Assembly (NCBI RefSeq): GCF_000230715.2 | Contig: NC_019792.1 | Span: 3,162,001 to 3,226,000, forward strand | Reading direction: 5' to 3' | DNA length: 64,000 bases | From: Natronobacterium gregoryi SP2 | Lineage (GTDB): Archaea > Halobacteriota > Halobacteria > Halobacteriales > Natrialbaceae | In this document: one piece after another, positions 41,815 through 51,525 of the stretch | How positions within the stretch are numbered: the stretch's first letter is position 1 | Layout of the letters: every line of letters starts with the position of its first letter | Program-made: the position numbers and the translations under genes | The notes under the pieces: model-generated | Database searches by the model: none | The model's input: the letters and a program-made list of their open reading frames with translations, nothing else | Told to the model about the DNA's origin: nothing

Positions 41815-42825
41815 TCACTTTACCGAATCGTACAGCGACGCCGCCTGTCGCATCCCCCAGCTCCCGTACTCGAGGCTGTAGTAGGTCCGCAACTCGGGGT
41901 TGAACTTCGCCTTGTACCGGTTGATGCGGCGGTTGTCCGCCCCGACGAGATCGTAGCCGGCGAGCCCGCGCTCGAGGCCGTCTTCCATGATCGCCCAGTC
42001 CAGCAGGTCGTTCGTCGGGAGATCGACCCCCGTGTCGGACCGGACGCCACCGAGCCACCGGCCAGTGGTGTCGCCGTACTCGGCGGCCAGAATGCCGCCG
42101 ACGAATTCGCCGTCGACCCGCAGCGTGTAGGGTCGAATCGCACCGCCCGTCACCCGCTCGTGGAGGTCCAGCACGAATTCGTCGGTGACCCGAAAGTCGA
42201 TCCCCTGGGATTCGTAGCGGTTGCGGACCTGTGCCATGATCAGTTCGATATCTTCGGGGCCACCGACGGTGACCTCGAAGGCATCCTCGTCCGTGTTCCG
42301 GACGTTGCTTCGCGCGTCACTGCTAAAGGACAGCAGAAGCTCCTCACGGTCCCGTGTGAGGTCGACGACGTAGGTGTACTCCGGCGAGGCGTCGTACTCG
42401 TTCCACTCGAGCGGCCGGGCGTCCGCGAAGCCGGCGGTGGTGCGGACGTGGCCGTACTTCGGGTTCAGTTCCGACCGGACCCACTCCATGCAGTCGTCGA
42501 CGAACGCCAACCGCCGTCGTTCGCGTTTGCGCTGTTTCAACTTCTCCACGTTCAGAAACACCGGCCCGAGGTACGGCACCCGCAGGTGCGGCGGCGGCGA
42601 GAAGACGGTGGTGACAAACCGCTTGTCGACCTCGAAGACGGGAAAGAGTCCGACTGGTTCCTGGCCCTTGAACCCGATAAGCGGGTGGAGCGTCGCGCCG
42701 GCATAGTCGGCCTGTACCGCCAGGGCCTCGAGTTCGTGCCACAGCCGTCCCTGGGGAGAGCGCTCGACGTAGCGGTTCCAGCGCTCGCGGTCGTCGTCCG
42801 TGGCAAGGCGAACCTCGACGCTCAT
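41815..42825 (-). CDS. FemAB/GNAT-type acyltransferase in glycan region
   Basis: The 336-residue protein resembles the FemX/BioF2-like double-GNAT proteins often found in exopolysaccharide clusters (GRLWHELEALAVQADYAGATLHPLIGF split; LLLSFSSDARSNVRNTDE; VGGILAAEYGDTTGRWLGGV; DYDLVGADNRRINRYKAKFNPEL variants). It would transfer an acyl or aminoacyl group to a sugar or lipid-linked carrier; the substrate is not predictable. No signal peptide or membrane segment. The ATG at 42823-42825 fits the family start. Confidence 0.8.
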   Translation of the reverse strand: MSVEVRLATDDDRERWNRYVERSPQGRLWHELEALAVQADYAGATLHPLIGFKGQEPVGLFPVFEVDKRFVTTVFSPPPHLRVPYLGPVFLNVEKLKQRKRERRRLAFVDDCMEWVRSELNPKYGHVRTTAGFADARPLEWNEYDASPEYTYVVDLTRDREELLLSFSSDARSNVRNTDEDAFEVTVGGPEDIELIMAQVRNRYESQGIDFRVTDEFVLDLHERVTGGAIRPYTLRVDGEFVGGILAAEYGDTTGRWLGGVRSDTGVDLPTNDLLDWAIMEDGLERGLAGYDLVGADNRRINRYKAKFNPELRTYYSLEYGSWGMRQAASLYDSVK

Positions 42826-42975
42826 CGGTTGCCCTCTCTCTTTTCGGTCGGCTGGTCAGTTCCGTCGCTCGATCGTCGCTTCATACGGACGGCGTCGCCG
42901 CCGACGACCTTTGTAAGCGCCCTGTTTCCACCGCTCGTCTGGCGGGGTCGCCGATCGCTCGAGCCGCGAGACGGT

Positions 42976-43147
42976 CTAGTGGCGGGCCAAGCCTGAACTG
43001 ATGGGTCGAATCTGGCGGTGTGGCCCGATTCGACCCGTCAGTCGACGGTTGGGACGGTACTAGTGCTTTGGCAAGCCTGAACGGATGAGTGAAACCGAAT
43101 GCGGTCGTCTGGGTTCACTCAGCAGTCGACGCTTGGCGGAGTACTAG
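42976..43147. repeat. Two tandem CTAG-bounded mini-elements
   Basis: Unit 42976-43063 begins CTAGTGGCGGGCCAAGCCTG and ends GGTTGGGACGGTACTAG; its centre has GGGTCGAATC inverted as GATTCGACCC. Unit 43060-43147 begins CTAGTGCTTTGGCAAGCCTG and ends GCTTGGCGGAGTACTAG, with GAGTGAAACC inverted as GGGTTCACTC. They are the reverse-complement arrangement of the pair at 6855-7026. The rest of the 42826-43286 gap is featureless. Confidence 0.88.
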
Positions 43148-43286
43148 GTCGGCACTACTCGTCACCTGTGCTCTCTCGACGTCCCACTCGAGCCGCTTGT
43201 AGTGTCTCCGATCCGAACGGTCATCACTCCCTGACAGTCGGTTATCCGACCAGTAACAATGACCGGATCGGTCGAGTCGTCGGTCG

Positions 43287-44306
43287 ATGAAGGAACGTTT
43301 GATTCGACCGTTCGGGACCGGTTCCGGGCAAGCGACGCTGCTCGCTCGGATACCGACAGACCTGACCGGTCTCACGGCGTTCGTCCTCCTGGCGGCCGTC
43401 CTGCTTGCCGCCGTCGACATCGCGTCGCCAGTCGTCCGGGCTCTCGTCGGCTTTCCACTGCTGTTTCTCGCACCGGGATACGCCGTCGTCTCGGTCCTGT
43501 TCCCGCGAGGCGTCCGCGCCGACCGGGCCGAACGACTCCCGGTAATCGGACAGACGGAGACCGTCACGGAGACAGAACGTGTAGCGCTCGCGTTCGGTCT
43601 GAGTTTCGCCGTCCTTCCGCTGCTGGGGCTGGCGATGGCCGCTATCGGTTGGCAGTACACGACAGCGGCCGTCGTCTGGTCTGTAACCGGCTTCGTCCTC
43701 CTGGCGATTGCAGTCGCGACCGTCCGTCGAGCGCGCGTCTCTTCCGCCGAGCGATACCGGTTCGAGCTGGGACGGAAGCTCGGTGCACTGCGAGCGGGGC
43801 TTTTCGACAGTCGAGCGTCGGTCACGGCGATCAACCTGTTGCTGGTCGTCAGCATGGTGGTCGCGGTGACGGCCGTCGGCTACGCTCTCGTGGCTCCACA
43901 GAACGACGAACAGTACACGGACCTCAGACTGCTCACCGAGACCGACGACGGCGAGTACGTCGCCGGCGACCTCCCAGACACCGTCGACTCCGACGAGTCG
44001 ATCCCGCTGGTCGTCACTGTCGAAAATCAGGAAGGTGACCACGAAGAGTACACGGCCGTCGTCCAAGAACAATGGGTCGACGACGGCGACGTCCTCGAGC
44101 GAACCGAGTTACGCCAGATCGACTACAGCCTCGGCGACGGCACGACCGGTCACGGCGACCGCACGGTCACTCCCGAGGCCGACGCTGGCGAAGTCCGAAT
44201 CGCCGTCATGCTGTTCGACGACGACGTCCCCGAGACCCCAACGGCCGACGACGCCTACCGTTACACCCACTTCTGGATCGAAATCGAGGACGACGACCTC
44301 GAGTAA
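43287..44306 (+). CDS. DUF1616 membrane protein
   Basis: The 339-residue protein has four membrane segments in the first 200 residues (TAFVLLAAVLLAAVDIA, GFPLLFLAPGYAVVSVLF, LAFGLSFAVLPLLGLAMAAIG, VTGFVLLAIAVATVRRA), another near 190-212 (INLLLVVSMVVAVTAVGYAL) and a C-terminal extracellular beta-domain. This is the DUF1616 arrangement, whose FLAPGYA motif is diagnostic. Such proteins recur in haloarchaeal surface-glycan clusters; a function is not established. The extracellular domain resembles an immunoglobulin-like fold (VVTVENQEGDHEEYTAVVQEQWV split). Confidence 0.85.
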   Translation: MKERLIRPFGTGSGQATLLARIPTDLTGLTAFVLLAAVLLAAVDIASPVVRALVGFPLLFLAPGYAVVSVLFPRGVRADRAERLPVIGQTETVTETERVALAFGLSFAVLPLLGLAMAAIGWQYTTAAVVWSVTGFVLLAIAVATVRRARVSSAERYRFELGRKLGALRAGLFDSRASVTAINLLLVVSMVVAVTAVGYALVAPQNDEQYTDLRLLTETDDGEYVAGDLPDTVDSDESIPLVVTVENQEGDHEEYTAVVQEQWVDDGDVLERTELRQIDYSLGDGTTGHGDRTVTPEADAGEVRIAVMLFDDDVPETPTADDAYRYTHFWIEIEDDDLE

Positions 44307-44491
44307 GTCACCGCTCGTTCGCTGTTCCGGCCGGCGCTCGTCGCTCGAGGCGACACCGGTTGGTCCTGTAGCGGTCGAAACGCCGCTTGCCGTCAGCTCG
44401 ATCGTCGAAGTCAACGACGGTATTCCGTGGCTTACAGTCTGCAATCGGAGAATAACAAGTACTGCAACGGGAAAACGACGGAGCAATCCGA

Positions 44492-46321
44492 ATGTCCGCC
44501 AACTCAGCCTCTGTCGACGAACCGTTCCGAAAGGTCGCACTTGCGATTGGATTCTTCGTCCTCGCTGGTAGCGTTCTCCTGGCTCGCTCGAGGCCGGCGA
44601 CGGGGTACGAACTGTCGCTGTACACGTCGACCCCGCTGCTGTTCTGGGTCGGCCTGCTGCTTGCAGTCGGGATCGGGATTGCAGTCGCGTTCGTCTCGCC
44701 GACCGGCAGCGGTCGAACCCGGCCAGTCGCGCTCGTCCTCGGCGGGCTCTCGATGCTCGTTTTTGCCGGGCTGCCGATCGTTCGCGGGTATCGGTTCTAC
44801 GGCCACCACGACGCTCTGACCCATCTCGGCTGGGCGCGTGCGATCACCGAGGGAACGATGCTTCCGTTCGAACTGTACTATCCGGGAATACATACGGTGA
44901 CGACGCTCGTTCACTCGACGCTTGGCACGTCGGTAGCGCAGTCGCTGTTGTACGTGGTGGTGCTCTCGATTCTCGTCTTCTGTGTGTTCGTGCCGCTTGC
45001 CGTCGGGACGATCGTCGAAGACGGACGTGCGATGGTGGTCGCGGCCTTCGCGGGGTTTCTGCTCTTGCCGATCACGACGATCTCTATGTACATGTCCGCC
45101 CACGCGATGTCTCAGGCAGTCATGTTCTCGGCGTTGCTTTGCTACCTGCTCGCGCGATACCTCCGCACCGACGGGGCCGCGTCGCCGTCCTCGGCACTCG
45201 GAATCGCACTCGGGCTCACAGCGGTTGCGACGGTCGTCTACCACCCACAGCTCGTCGCTCACCTGATCGTCGTCTTCCTCGGGATCGCCGTCGTCCAGTA
45301 CCTCGCAAAACGCGTCGCGAGCGACGGTCAGATCGCCGGCCAGACGCCAGTGTACGGCCACACAGTCCTGTTGATCGCGTTGTTCTTGGTGTGGACCTCG
45401 AACCATGGGTTCTTCGGCGGGATGTTCGAGTACTTCCTCACCTCGGCCGTCGAGTTCGTCCTCGAGGGCCGCGGCGGTGCGGACACGGTCGCGACACAAG
45501 GTGCATCGCTGTCGGCGATCGGTGGTAGTCTGGGCGAGATATTCTTCAAGTTGTTTTTCGCTCAGTTGGTCTTCGTGTTACTCACCGTCGCCCTCGCGTT
45601 CGGAGTCGTCGGTTCCCGGTCTGCACTGATCCGACGCGTTCGCCCCGAGACGACGTACTTCACCGTCGCCCTGGTCGCGCTCGGCCCGCCGTTCGTGATC
45701 TACTTCGTCGCGCCGGGATCGACGATGCACTTTCGCGTGTTCGGACTGATGATGGTGTTCGTCACGATCCTCGGCTCGATCGCGGCCTTTAGCCTCTTCG
45801 CGTGGCTCACCGATTCCGACGAGCCGCGCTCGAGGGCGCGTCTCCCGGGAAGTCGGCCGCTTTTCGCCGTCGGCTTCGCCTGCCTGCTCGTACTCTCGCT
45901 CGCGGCGGTCTTCCCCTCGCCGTACACGTATCACGCCTCACCACACGTCAGCGACACGCAGATGGAGGGCTACGAGACGGCCTTCGACGGACAGCTCGAG
46001 GACGTGCAGTTCGTCGGGTTGCGAAACGGGCCAAACAGGTACGACGACGCCGTAAACGGCAACGCCGAACGGATGGGACTTCACGAGGGCCCACCCGACG
46101 AGGGAATCGGTGCCGGACTCGCCGACCAGTACGACGAGGACCGCTATTTCGTCCTCACACAGGCCGACTACGAACGCGAGACGATCGCCTATCAGGAGCT
46201 TCGACACACCGGGAGTGAACTCGAGTCGGTTACAGACCAGCCCGACGTCGATCGTATCCAGTCGAACGGCGAGTTCGAACTCTACTACGTGAACGCCGAG
46301 CCGGAATTTGCAGAGGCCTGA
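44492..46321 (+). CDS. Large multi-pass membrane protein, GT-C-like
   Basis: The 609-residue protein has about 12 membrane segments followed by a C-terminal hydrophilic domain (residues about 485-609). The first external loop contains FYGHHDALTHLGWARAI, an acidic-His motif of the sort found in GT-C glycosyltransferases that use lipid-phosphate sugar donors. It is most likely a membrane glycosyltransferase or polymerase of the surrounding glycan cluster, but no catalytic assignment can be proved. Its TGA stop is the first three bases of a family 2 hairpin repeat. Confidence 0.75.
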   Translation: MSANSASVDEPFRKVALAIGFFVLAGSVLLARSRPATGYELSLYTSTPLLFWVGLLLAVGIGIAVAFVSPTGSGRTRPVALVLGGLSMLVFAGLPIVRGYRFYGHHDALTHLGWARAITEGTMLPFELYYPGIHTVTTLVHSTLGTSVAQSLLYVVVLSILVFCVFVPLAVGTIVEDGRAMVVAAFAGFLLLPITTISMYMSAHAMSQAVMFSALLCYLLARYLRTDGAASPSSALGIALGLTAVATVVYHPQLVAHLIVVFLGIAVVQYLAKRVASDGQIAGQTPVYGHTVLLIALFLVWTSNHGFFGGMFEYFLTSAVEFVLEGRGGADTVATQGASLSAIGGSLGEIFFKLFFAQLVFVLLTVALAFGVVGSRSALIRRVRPETTYFTVALVALGPPFVIYFVAPGSTMHFRVFGLMMVFVTILGSIAAFSLFAWLTDSDEPRSRARLPGSRPLFAVGFACLLVLSLAAVFPSPYTYHASPHVSDTQMEGYETAFDGQLEDVQFVGLRNGPNRYDDAVNGNAERMGLHEGPPDEGIGAGLADQYDEDRYFVLTQADYERETIAYQELRHTGSELESVTDQPDVDRIQSNGEFELYYVNAEPEFAEA

Positions 46322-46401
46322 TACGGAAGACTGTACCGATGTCCCGGCGCGACCGCAGGAGCGCGGTCGCGCCGGAACTGACTGACAGCAAACCGTCTGA
46401 G
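46319..46401. repeat. GC-rich hairpin repeat, family 2, copy 4
   Basis: CCGGCGCGACCGC (46344-46356) and GCGGTCGCGCCGG (46363-46375) form a perfect 13-bp stem with a six-base loop. The ends TGATACGG and AAACCGTCTGAG complete the family 2 structure. It lies between two convergent genes and could serve as a bidirectional terminator. Bases 46402-46455 hold nothing else. Confidence 0.88.
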
Positions 46402-46455
46402 ACGGACGTTGTGACGATTTCTTTTCGACACGTACTCGACCGCGGTCCCCAGACG

Positions 46456-47670
46456 TCACTCCGAGAACGACCGGCCGCGTCTGTCTGGGCGGGGATGACG
46501 GTTCTCTTCTCGGCTGCGGTCCACAGACCCCGCCCCGTGCTCGTCTTCGTCTTCGCCCTCGTCCTCGAGCACGCGCCGGCAAAACGCCACGAGTCGGTCG
46601 GCCTGTGACGCCCAGGAGTACTGTCGTGCCGTTTCCCGACCGGTCTCGGCGAGTTCGTCGCGACGCGAGGGGGACGCGAGAATCGACTCGAGAGCGGCCG
46701 CGAGGTCGTCGACGTGCCGTGGCGAGACGAGCAAGGCGTTCTCTCCGTGGTCGGCGTACTCCCGCACTCCGGGGATGTCCGTCGTCACGACGGGGAGCCC
46801 ACAGGCCATCGCCTCGAGATTCACCATCCCGAACCCCTCGTACCGCGTCGGGTTGCAGAACACGTCACAGGCGGTGTAGTAGCCGGGGAGCTCTTCGTGG
46901 GGGACTTCCCCGACCAGTGTGACGGCTTCGTCCACGCCGAGATCGGTTGCCTGCCGTTGGACCGACGCGAGGTCACCGTCACCGACGACGTACAACTGGG
47001 CGTCCAGCGACAGGCGAGCGACGCTCTCGAGTAGCTCGGAGACTCCTTTTCCCGCCCGGACGCGGCCGACGAAGAGGATCGACGGCGCGTCGGGGTGTAA
47101 CCCCGGCGTCGCCTCCGGAGTGAATCGCTCGAGGTCGAGTCCCGGCGAGACGATGCCGTCGACGTCTCTGTCGAGTTTCTCTCGGACCTCGTGGGCGATC
47201 TGTGTCGAGTTCGCCAGGTGGTAGTCCGTCGCGCTGCAGTGTTCCCGCGTTCGCGCCCCGAGACCGACGCTTGCGACGTTGTGATACTGGTAGACTGTCG
47301 GCACGTCGACGACGTTCGAGAGCACTGTGTCCTCGAGAAACCGGTGGGTCAGCAAGACGTCGACGCTCTCGTTTACGTGCGACCGCAGGCCCGACCGGAG
47401 CCCACTAACTAGCGGCAGCAGGTCAGCCGTCCCCAGTGGCGTTCGCTGGTGGACGAACCGGCGGACGCGGTCGCTCTCGACCGGTGGAATCCGGTACAGC
47501 GACGCGTCCGACTCGAGCAGCGAGTCGGCGACGTCCGCGCGTCGGTCGAACTCCGTGTAGAGGACGACCTCGTGGCCGCTCGCCAGTTCGCGGGCCAACT
47601 GTCGGACGAAGACTGCTTTCCCGCCGGCGCTTTTCGTCCCTGCGTGTGCGTGATAGAGTCCGAACCGCAT
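46456..47670 (-). CDS. Glycosyltransferase family 4 protein
   Basis: The 404-residue GT-B enzyme has the GT4 donor-binding motif EGFGMVNLEAMACGLPVV (two Glu seven residues apart), the ILFVGRVRAGKGVSELLE strand and an N-terminal acceptor domain starting MRFGLYHAHAGTKSAGGKAVF. It transfers a sugar from a nucleotide donor to a growing glycan at the cytoplasmic side. The last 35 residues are hydrophilic and rich in Glu, Asp and Arg, and are not part of the fold. Confidence 0.9.
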   Translation of the reverse strand: MRFGLYHAHAGTKSAGGKAVFVRQLARELASGHEVVLYTEFDRRADVADSLLESDASLYRIPPVESDRVRRFVHQRTPLGTADLLPLVSGLRSGLRSHVNESVDVLLTHRFLEDTVLSNVVDVPTVYQYHNVASVGLGARTREHCSATDYHLANSTQIAHEVREKLDRDVDGIVSPGLDLERFTPEATPGLHPDAPSILFVGRVRAGKGVSELLESVARLSLDAQLYVVGDGDLASVQRQATDLGVDEAVTLVGEVPHEELPGYYTACDVFCNPTRYEGFGMVNLEAMACGLPVVTTDIPGVREYADHGENALLVSPRHVDDLAAALESILASPSRRDELAETGRETARQYSWASQADRLVAFCRRVLEDEGEDEDEHGAGSVDRSREENRHPRPDRRGRSFSE

Positions 47671-48072
47671 CGTTACGCTCCGGGAGCCGCGGCCGTCACT
47701 CTCACTCGAGGGGACGACACATCCGGCGTCGGTCGGTCGAGCGGTGAGCGATACGTTCGTCTCGGACGCCTCGAGACCGCACGGGATCGAGAGACAGCCA
47801 TCTCGTAACAGACCACTGGCCGGCAGTGGTTTGTTATGACCTCGCTGTGGCCGGTTGGACGCGTCTTACCGCGCTCTCGAGGCGGTTCTCGGACGAGCCG
47901 AGTGACGAGCATCACCGGCGACGCGGTCCGTCGGTTGCAGGTAGCAGGATCGTAACAATGGACGGATTCGTACAATGGAGCGACAGTGACCACGACGATC
48001 ACGGGACACGCCGAGAGGGGAGTATCGACCATCGAACGCGTTCGAGTCGGGCCACGAGCGTGCCGATAGGAG
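47671..48072. other. Intergenic gap without recognisable content
   Basis: This 402-bp interval separates the divergent glycosyltransferase and flippase genes. Open frames here have the composition of antisense noise. I see no repeat of either family, no RNA and no convincing TATA box. Confidence 0.5.
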
Positions 48073-49536
48073 ATGTCGACGAGTCGAATCATAGACGGGT
48101 TCAAGGCGACGGTCGGGGCGCGTCTGTTCAACACTGTCGCAAACGGGCTGTTGATCTTTCTGCTCGCGGGCGTCCTGTTATCTCCCGACGAGTACGGACT
48201 CCTGTTTCTGGTGATTTCGATCGTCTCGATCGCCCAGATCGGTTCCGACCTCGGGCTCGCACGCTCGGCTGCACGGTACGTCTCGGACCGAAAAGAGACC
48301 GATCCTGGCTCGGTCAGGTTCGTCCTCCGGACGTCCATCCGGTACCGGCTACTCCTGCTCGGACTCGTCGCCGGCGCGCTCGTCGTCGGGAGAGACGTGA
48401 TCGCGCTCGTCCTCGAGACGCCAGAACTGACTGTCCTCCTCTTGGTGGGCGCGCTCTATCTCTGTGCGATATCGCTGTACTCGTACCACCAGACGCTGTT
48501 CCAGGGGTTCAATCGCGTGGAGCTGAGTGCCAGAATAGAAGTGATCAACTCGCTGGGACGTGTCGTCTTCGTCGTCGCGTTCACCGCGCTCGGACTCGGG
48601 GTCGCCGGCGCACTATTTGGGTACGTCCTCGGCGCTGGCATCGCGGCCGTGACTGGTGCGGTACTGCTCTACCGGCGGTTCTATACGGCCTATCCGGAGA
48701 GCGGTGGCAGTCGATCGCTCCGGAACCGACTCCTCGAGTACAGCGTTCCGCTGACGGCTTCCCAGAGCGCGAACGTCCTCGACCGACAGTTCGATACCGT
48801 CCTCGTCGGCTACTTTCTCACGCCCGTCGCGGTCAGCTACTACGTCCTCGGCAAACAGATTTCGGAGTTCGTCACCGTCGTCTCGGGATCGCTGGGGTTT
48901 TCGATCTCGCCGTCGTTCGGCGAGCAGAAGGCGACTGAATCGCTCGAGCGTGCGGCACGGCTCTACGAGACATCTCTCCAGTACGTGTTGTTGCTGTACC
49001 TGCCCGCCGCCGTTGGGCTCTTCCTCGTCGCGGACCCCGCCATCTCGCTCGTCTTCGGGGTGGAGTATGCCGGCGCAGCGCCAGTCTTGCAGGTGCTGGG
49101 GATCTACGTCGTCTTCCAGTCGATCACCGACATCACGACCAACAGCCTCGATTACCTCGGCCGGGCGAAAGCACGTGCGATCGCGAAGGGCGTGACATCG
49201 GTCGCAAACGTCGTCTTGAACGTCGTCTTGATCCCGATCTATGGCGTGGTCGGAGCCGCCATCGCCACCGTCGTCACCTTCGGTATCTACACGCTGGTAA
49301 ACGTCTACGTGATGCACCTCGAGCTCTCGCTCGACGTCTGGCGGCTCGGACGCGCGGTCGGGATCGCTGGCGGTATCGCGGGAGCGATGGGAGTGGCCGT
49401 CCTCTCGCTCGTTCCGTACGTCTCGACACTGCCGACGCTCGTTGGCGTCGTCGTGGTAGGCATCGGCGTCTGGGCTGGGTTGGCCGTCGTGAGCGGGCTC
49501 GTCGATCCACGTGAGGCCGTCGCACAGTTGACCTGA
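48073..49536 (+). CDS. Polysaccharide/lipid-linked sugar flippase (MOP superfamily)
   Basis: The 487-residue protein has 12 to 14 membrane segments spread over its whole length and the Wzx/AglR-like N-terminus (GARLFNTVANGLLIFLLAGVLLSPDEYGLLFLV split), with the family's conserved SDLGLARSAARYVS loop. It is expected to flip a lipid-linked oligosaccharide or surface polysaccharide unit across the membrane. Its position between a GT4 and other glycan genes supports that role. Confidence 0.9.
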   Translation: MSTSRIIDGFKATVGARLFNTVANGLLIFLLAGVLLSPDEYGLLFLVISIVSIAQIGSDLGLARSAARYVSDRKETDPGSVRFVLRTSIRYRLLLLGLVAGALVVGRDVIALVLETPELTVLLLVGALYLCAISLYSYHQTLFQGFNRVELSARIEVINSLGRVVFVVAFTALGLGVAGALFGYVLGAGIAAVTGAVLLYRRFYTAYPESGGSRSLRNRLLEYSVPLTASQSANVLDRQFDTVLVGYFLTPVAVSYYVLGKQISEFVTVVSGSLGFSISPSFGEQKATESLERAARLYETSLQYVLLLYLPAAVGLFLVADPAISLVFGVEYAGAAPVLQVLGIYVVFQSITDITTNSLDYLGRAKARAIAKGVTSVANVVLNVVLIPIYGVVGAAIATVVTFGIYTLVNVYVMHLELSLDVWRLGRAVGIAGGIAGAMGVAVLSLVPYVSTLPTLVGVVVVGIGVWAGLAVVSGLVDPREAVAQLT

Positions 49537-49737
49537 GCCGGCAGGCCTCACACGGAAACGCGTTCCCGGGGAAGACGGGCCACGTCGTTCCGGCCGTCAA
49601 TATCTCCAGTTGCGAGGGTCTGACTGGCGCGACTCGAGGCCACCGATTCTCCGCTGTAATCGATACTACGGATCTAACTCCCCGGACGAGATCTCTCTGT
49701 GGCTGTCCCCCGTTACGGTTCGGTCGCGTTTCTAACT

Positions 49738-49826
49738 CCAATATATGTATAAATATTTGTGATATAATACACAGGATTTTTTGACATTCGACTTGTTTTA
49801 CTTTAATCGTACGAGAAAGTTTATAC
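49738..49826 (+). promoter_or_regulatory. AT-rich promoter region of the beta-helix gene
   Basis: About 90 bp of strongly AT-rich DNA (ATATATGTATAAATATTTGTG and following) ends in AAGTTTATACC (49816-49826), a good TATA box 27-37 bp before the ATG at 49853. The contrast with the GC-rich surroundings suggests a strong or regulated promoter. The flank 49537-49737 shows nothing else. Confidence 0.5.
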
Positions 49827-49852
49827 CGGTAGAATGTCGTTAGTCGCAATGC

Positions 49853-51484
49853 ATGGCACGCGATCCAAAGAAACTGGATGACGATAGACGCGATAGAAGA
49901 GACGCTGGAACCGCCGATATCGGGAGTAATGACTCATTACTCGGCCGTAGGTCGTACCTGAAAGCAGCCGGCGTGACGTCGATAGTCGGCGCGGGGTTCG
50001 CTGCGAGTGCTGGAAGCGCGGCTGCCTCCGAAGAGTACGACGTGATCGAGGTCGGCCCGGGCGAGTTCTGGCAGCACCGACTCAGCGAGGGCGAGACGTT
50101 CGAGAACGTCTTGATCGACATCACTGCTCAGGGTGCCCAGGCGAAGATCTGGGCGACCGGCATTAGTGACTTCGAGATCAGAAACGTCGGCTGGCTCGGC
50201 CGGTGGGACACGCGAGAACGCCACGCGTTCATCCACGCCGCCTGCAGTGGCCACGGCGTGATCGAGAACGTCTACATGGGCGACGGCGCGGCCTCGACGA
50301 ACTATCCGAACAGCCCGACGGGCGTCTTCGTGAACCGAAGACACTCCGGCCACATCGACATAGACAACCTCCACGTCCAGCACGTGGCCGACAACGCAGT
50401 GTACGCCTCCGAACCGACGCGAACCGGTGGCGGAACCGTCGACATCCGCAACTCCTACGCCCGCGATATGCAGCCTGCCGCGTGGCGCGTTCCCGGCGGC
50501 TCGACCGTCGAAAACTGCGTCGCGATCAACTGTCACCGCGGCGTCTGGGTCCGCTACGGCGAGATCGACGTAATCGACTGCGACCTCCAGGGTAACCGCG
50601 TCGGCGACATGGTCGCTCACGCGAGTGGAATCGCTGGCCACGCTGCACCCGTCATCAACGCGGAGAACACAGCCTGGGGGACAGATACCGTCCAGTCCAG
50701 CGGCGCGATCAACGGCTCCTCGGTCGGCTCCACGCGACGTACCGATCCCGAAGATGTCGACGGCGTCCCGCTGAGTGCGGAAGAAGCTGCCGGCGGCGAG
50801 TCCGGTGATTCAAGCCCGAGTCCACCCTCAAACCCGGGAAACGGTGACGATGGAGACGGCGAAGACGACCCCGACCTCGAAGACATCTGGAACGACGACG
50901 AACCCAACCATCTCGTCCTCGAGGACGGGACAAGCGGCGTCTCCGAATATCAATTGACCGGTTACGGTACCGCAGAGGCGGGCGACGACGCCGATACGAA
51001 CCCGGACGATCCTTACCGGGACACCGTCTCCAGCGACGGCGACGAGTTCGTCGTCGAGGGCTTTCTCGGCGGTTACCGCGACGACTTCTACGTCGAGGGC
51101 CGGATCGACTCGGTGACGGTCGATTCTGACGTTACGGCCGTCGTCAACGGCAACGCGTTCGATCCTGATGAACTCGAGGGTGTCGGTTCGTGGGACGACG
51201 AAGACGAGAGCAGCGACGATTCGGACGAACAGCTCCCACACGTCCTACTGTTCGATGGCACCGAGGCCAGCGGTCCGACGACCTACTCGTTTACGATCGA
51301 CGGTGAGGTCGAGCCGTCCGAGTACAGGGGAGCCACCATCGACGACGAAAACGAGATCGAGGGAACGACGGTTCGCGGAATCGTCGCGAACTGGCGGGAC
51401 GCCTACCGGTTCAGCGGCGACATCACCGACTTCAGACTCGCCGGTGAAGCCGACATCAACCTCGAGTACGACGTCGACGAGTAG
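49853..51484 (+). CDS. Secreted Tat protein with right-handed beta-helix, surface-associated
   Basis: The 543-residue protein has a twin-arginine signal (GRRSYLKAAGVTSIVGAGFAAS, residues about 31-52) without a lipobox. A beta-helix region (60-290) has repeated short coils such as SDFEIRNVGWLGRW, GHIDIDNLHVQHVADNAVYA and STVENCVAINCHRGVWVRYG. A Ser/Pro/Asp linker (305-345) leads to two similar C-terminal domains (LVLEDGTSGVSEYQLTGYG and VLLFDGTEASGPTTYSFTI). Such proteins are carbohydrate lyases, depolymerases or polysaccharide-bound surface proteins; catalytic residues cannot be assigned. The location in a glycan cluster fits modification of surface polysaccharide. Confidence 0.82.
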   Translation: MARDPKKLDDDRRDRRDAGTADIGSNDSLLGRRSYLKAAGVTSIVGAGFAASAGSAAASEEYDVIEVGPGEFWQHRLSEGETFENVLIDITAQGAQAKIWATGISDFEIRNVGWLGRWDTRERHAFIHAACSGHGVIENVYMGDGAASTNYPNSPTGVFVNRRHSGHIDIDNLHVQHVADNAVYASEPTRTGGGTVDIRNSYARDMQPAAWRVPGGSTVENCVAINCHRGVWVRYGEIDVIDCDLQGNRVGDMVAHASGIAGHAAPVINAENTAWGTDTVQSSGAINGSSVGSTRRTDPEDVDGVPLSAEEAAGGESGDSSPSPPSNPGNGDDGDGEDDPDLEDIWNDDEPNHLVLEDGTSGVSEYQLTGYGTAEAGDDADTNPDDPYRDTVSSDGDEFVVEGFLGGYRDDFYVEGRIDSVTVDSDVTAVVNGNAFDPDELEGVGSWDDEDESSDDSDEQLPHVLLFDGTEASGPTTYSFTIDGEVEPSEYRGATIDDENEIEGTTVRGIVANWRDAYRFSGDITDFRLAGEADINLEYDVDE

Positions 51485-51525
51485 CGCTCGCGTCGGCGAG
51501 CACGCGTTCTTTACAGAGCAGGCGG

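Noticed and set aside
47673-48338. 221-codon reverse frame between the glycosyltransferase and flippase genes
   Set aside because: Arg/Pro/Ser-rich composition and overlap with the start of the flippase gene indicate antisense noise.
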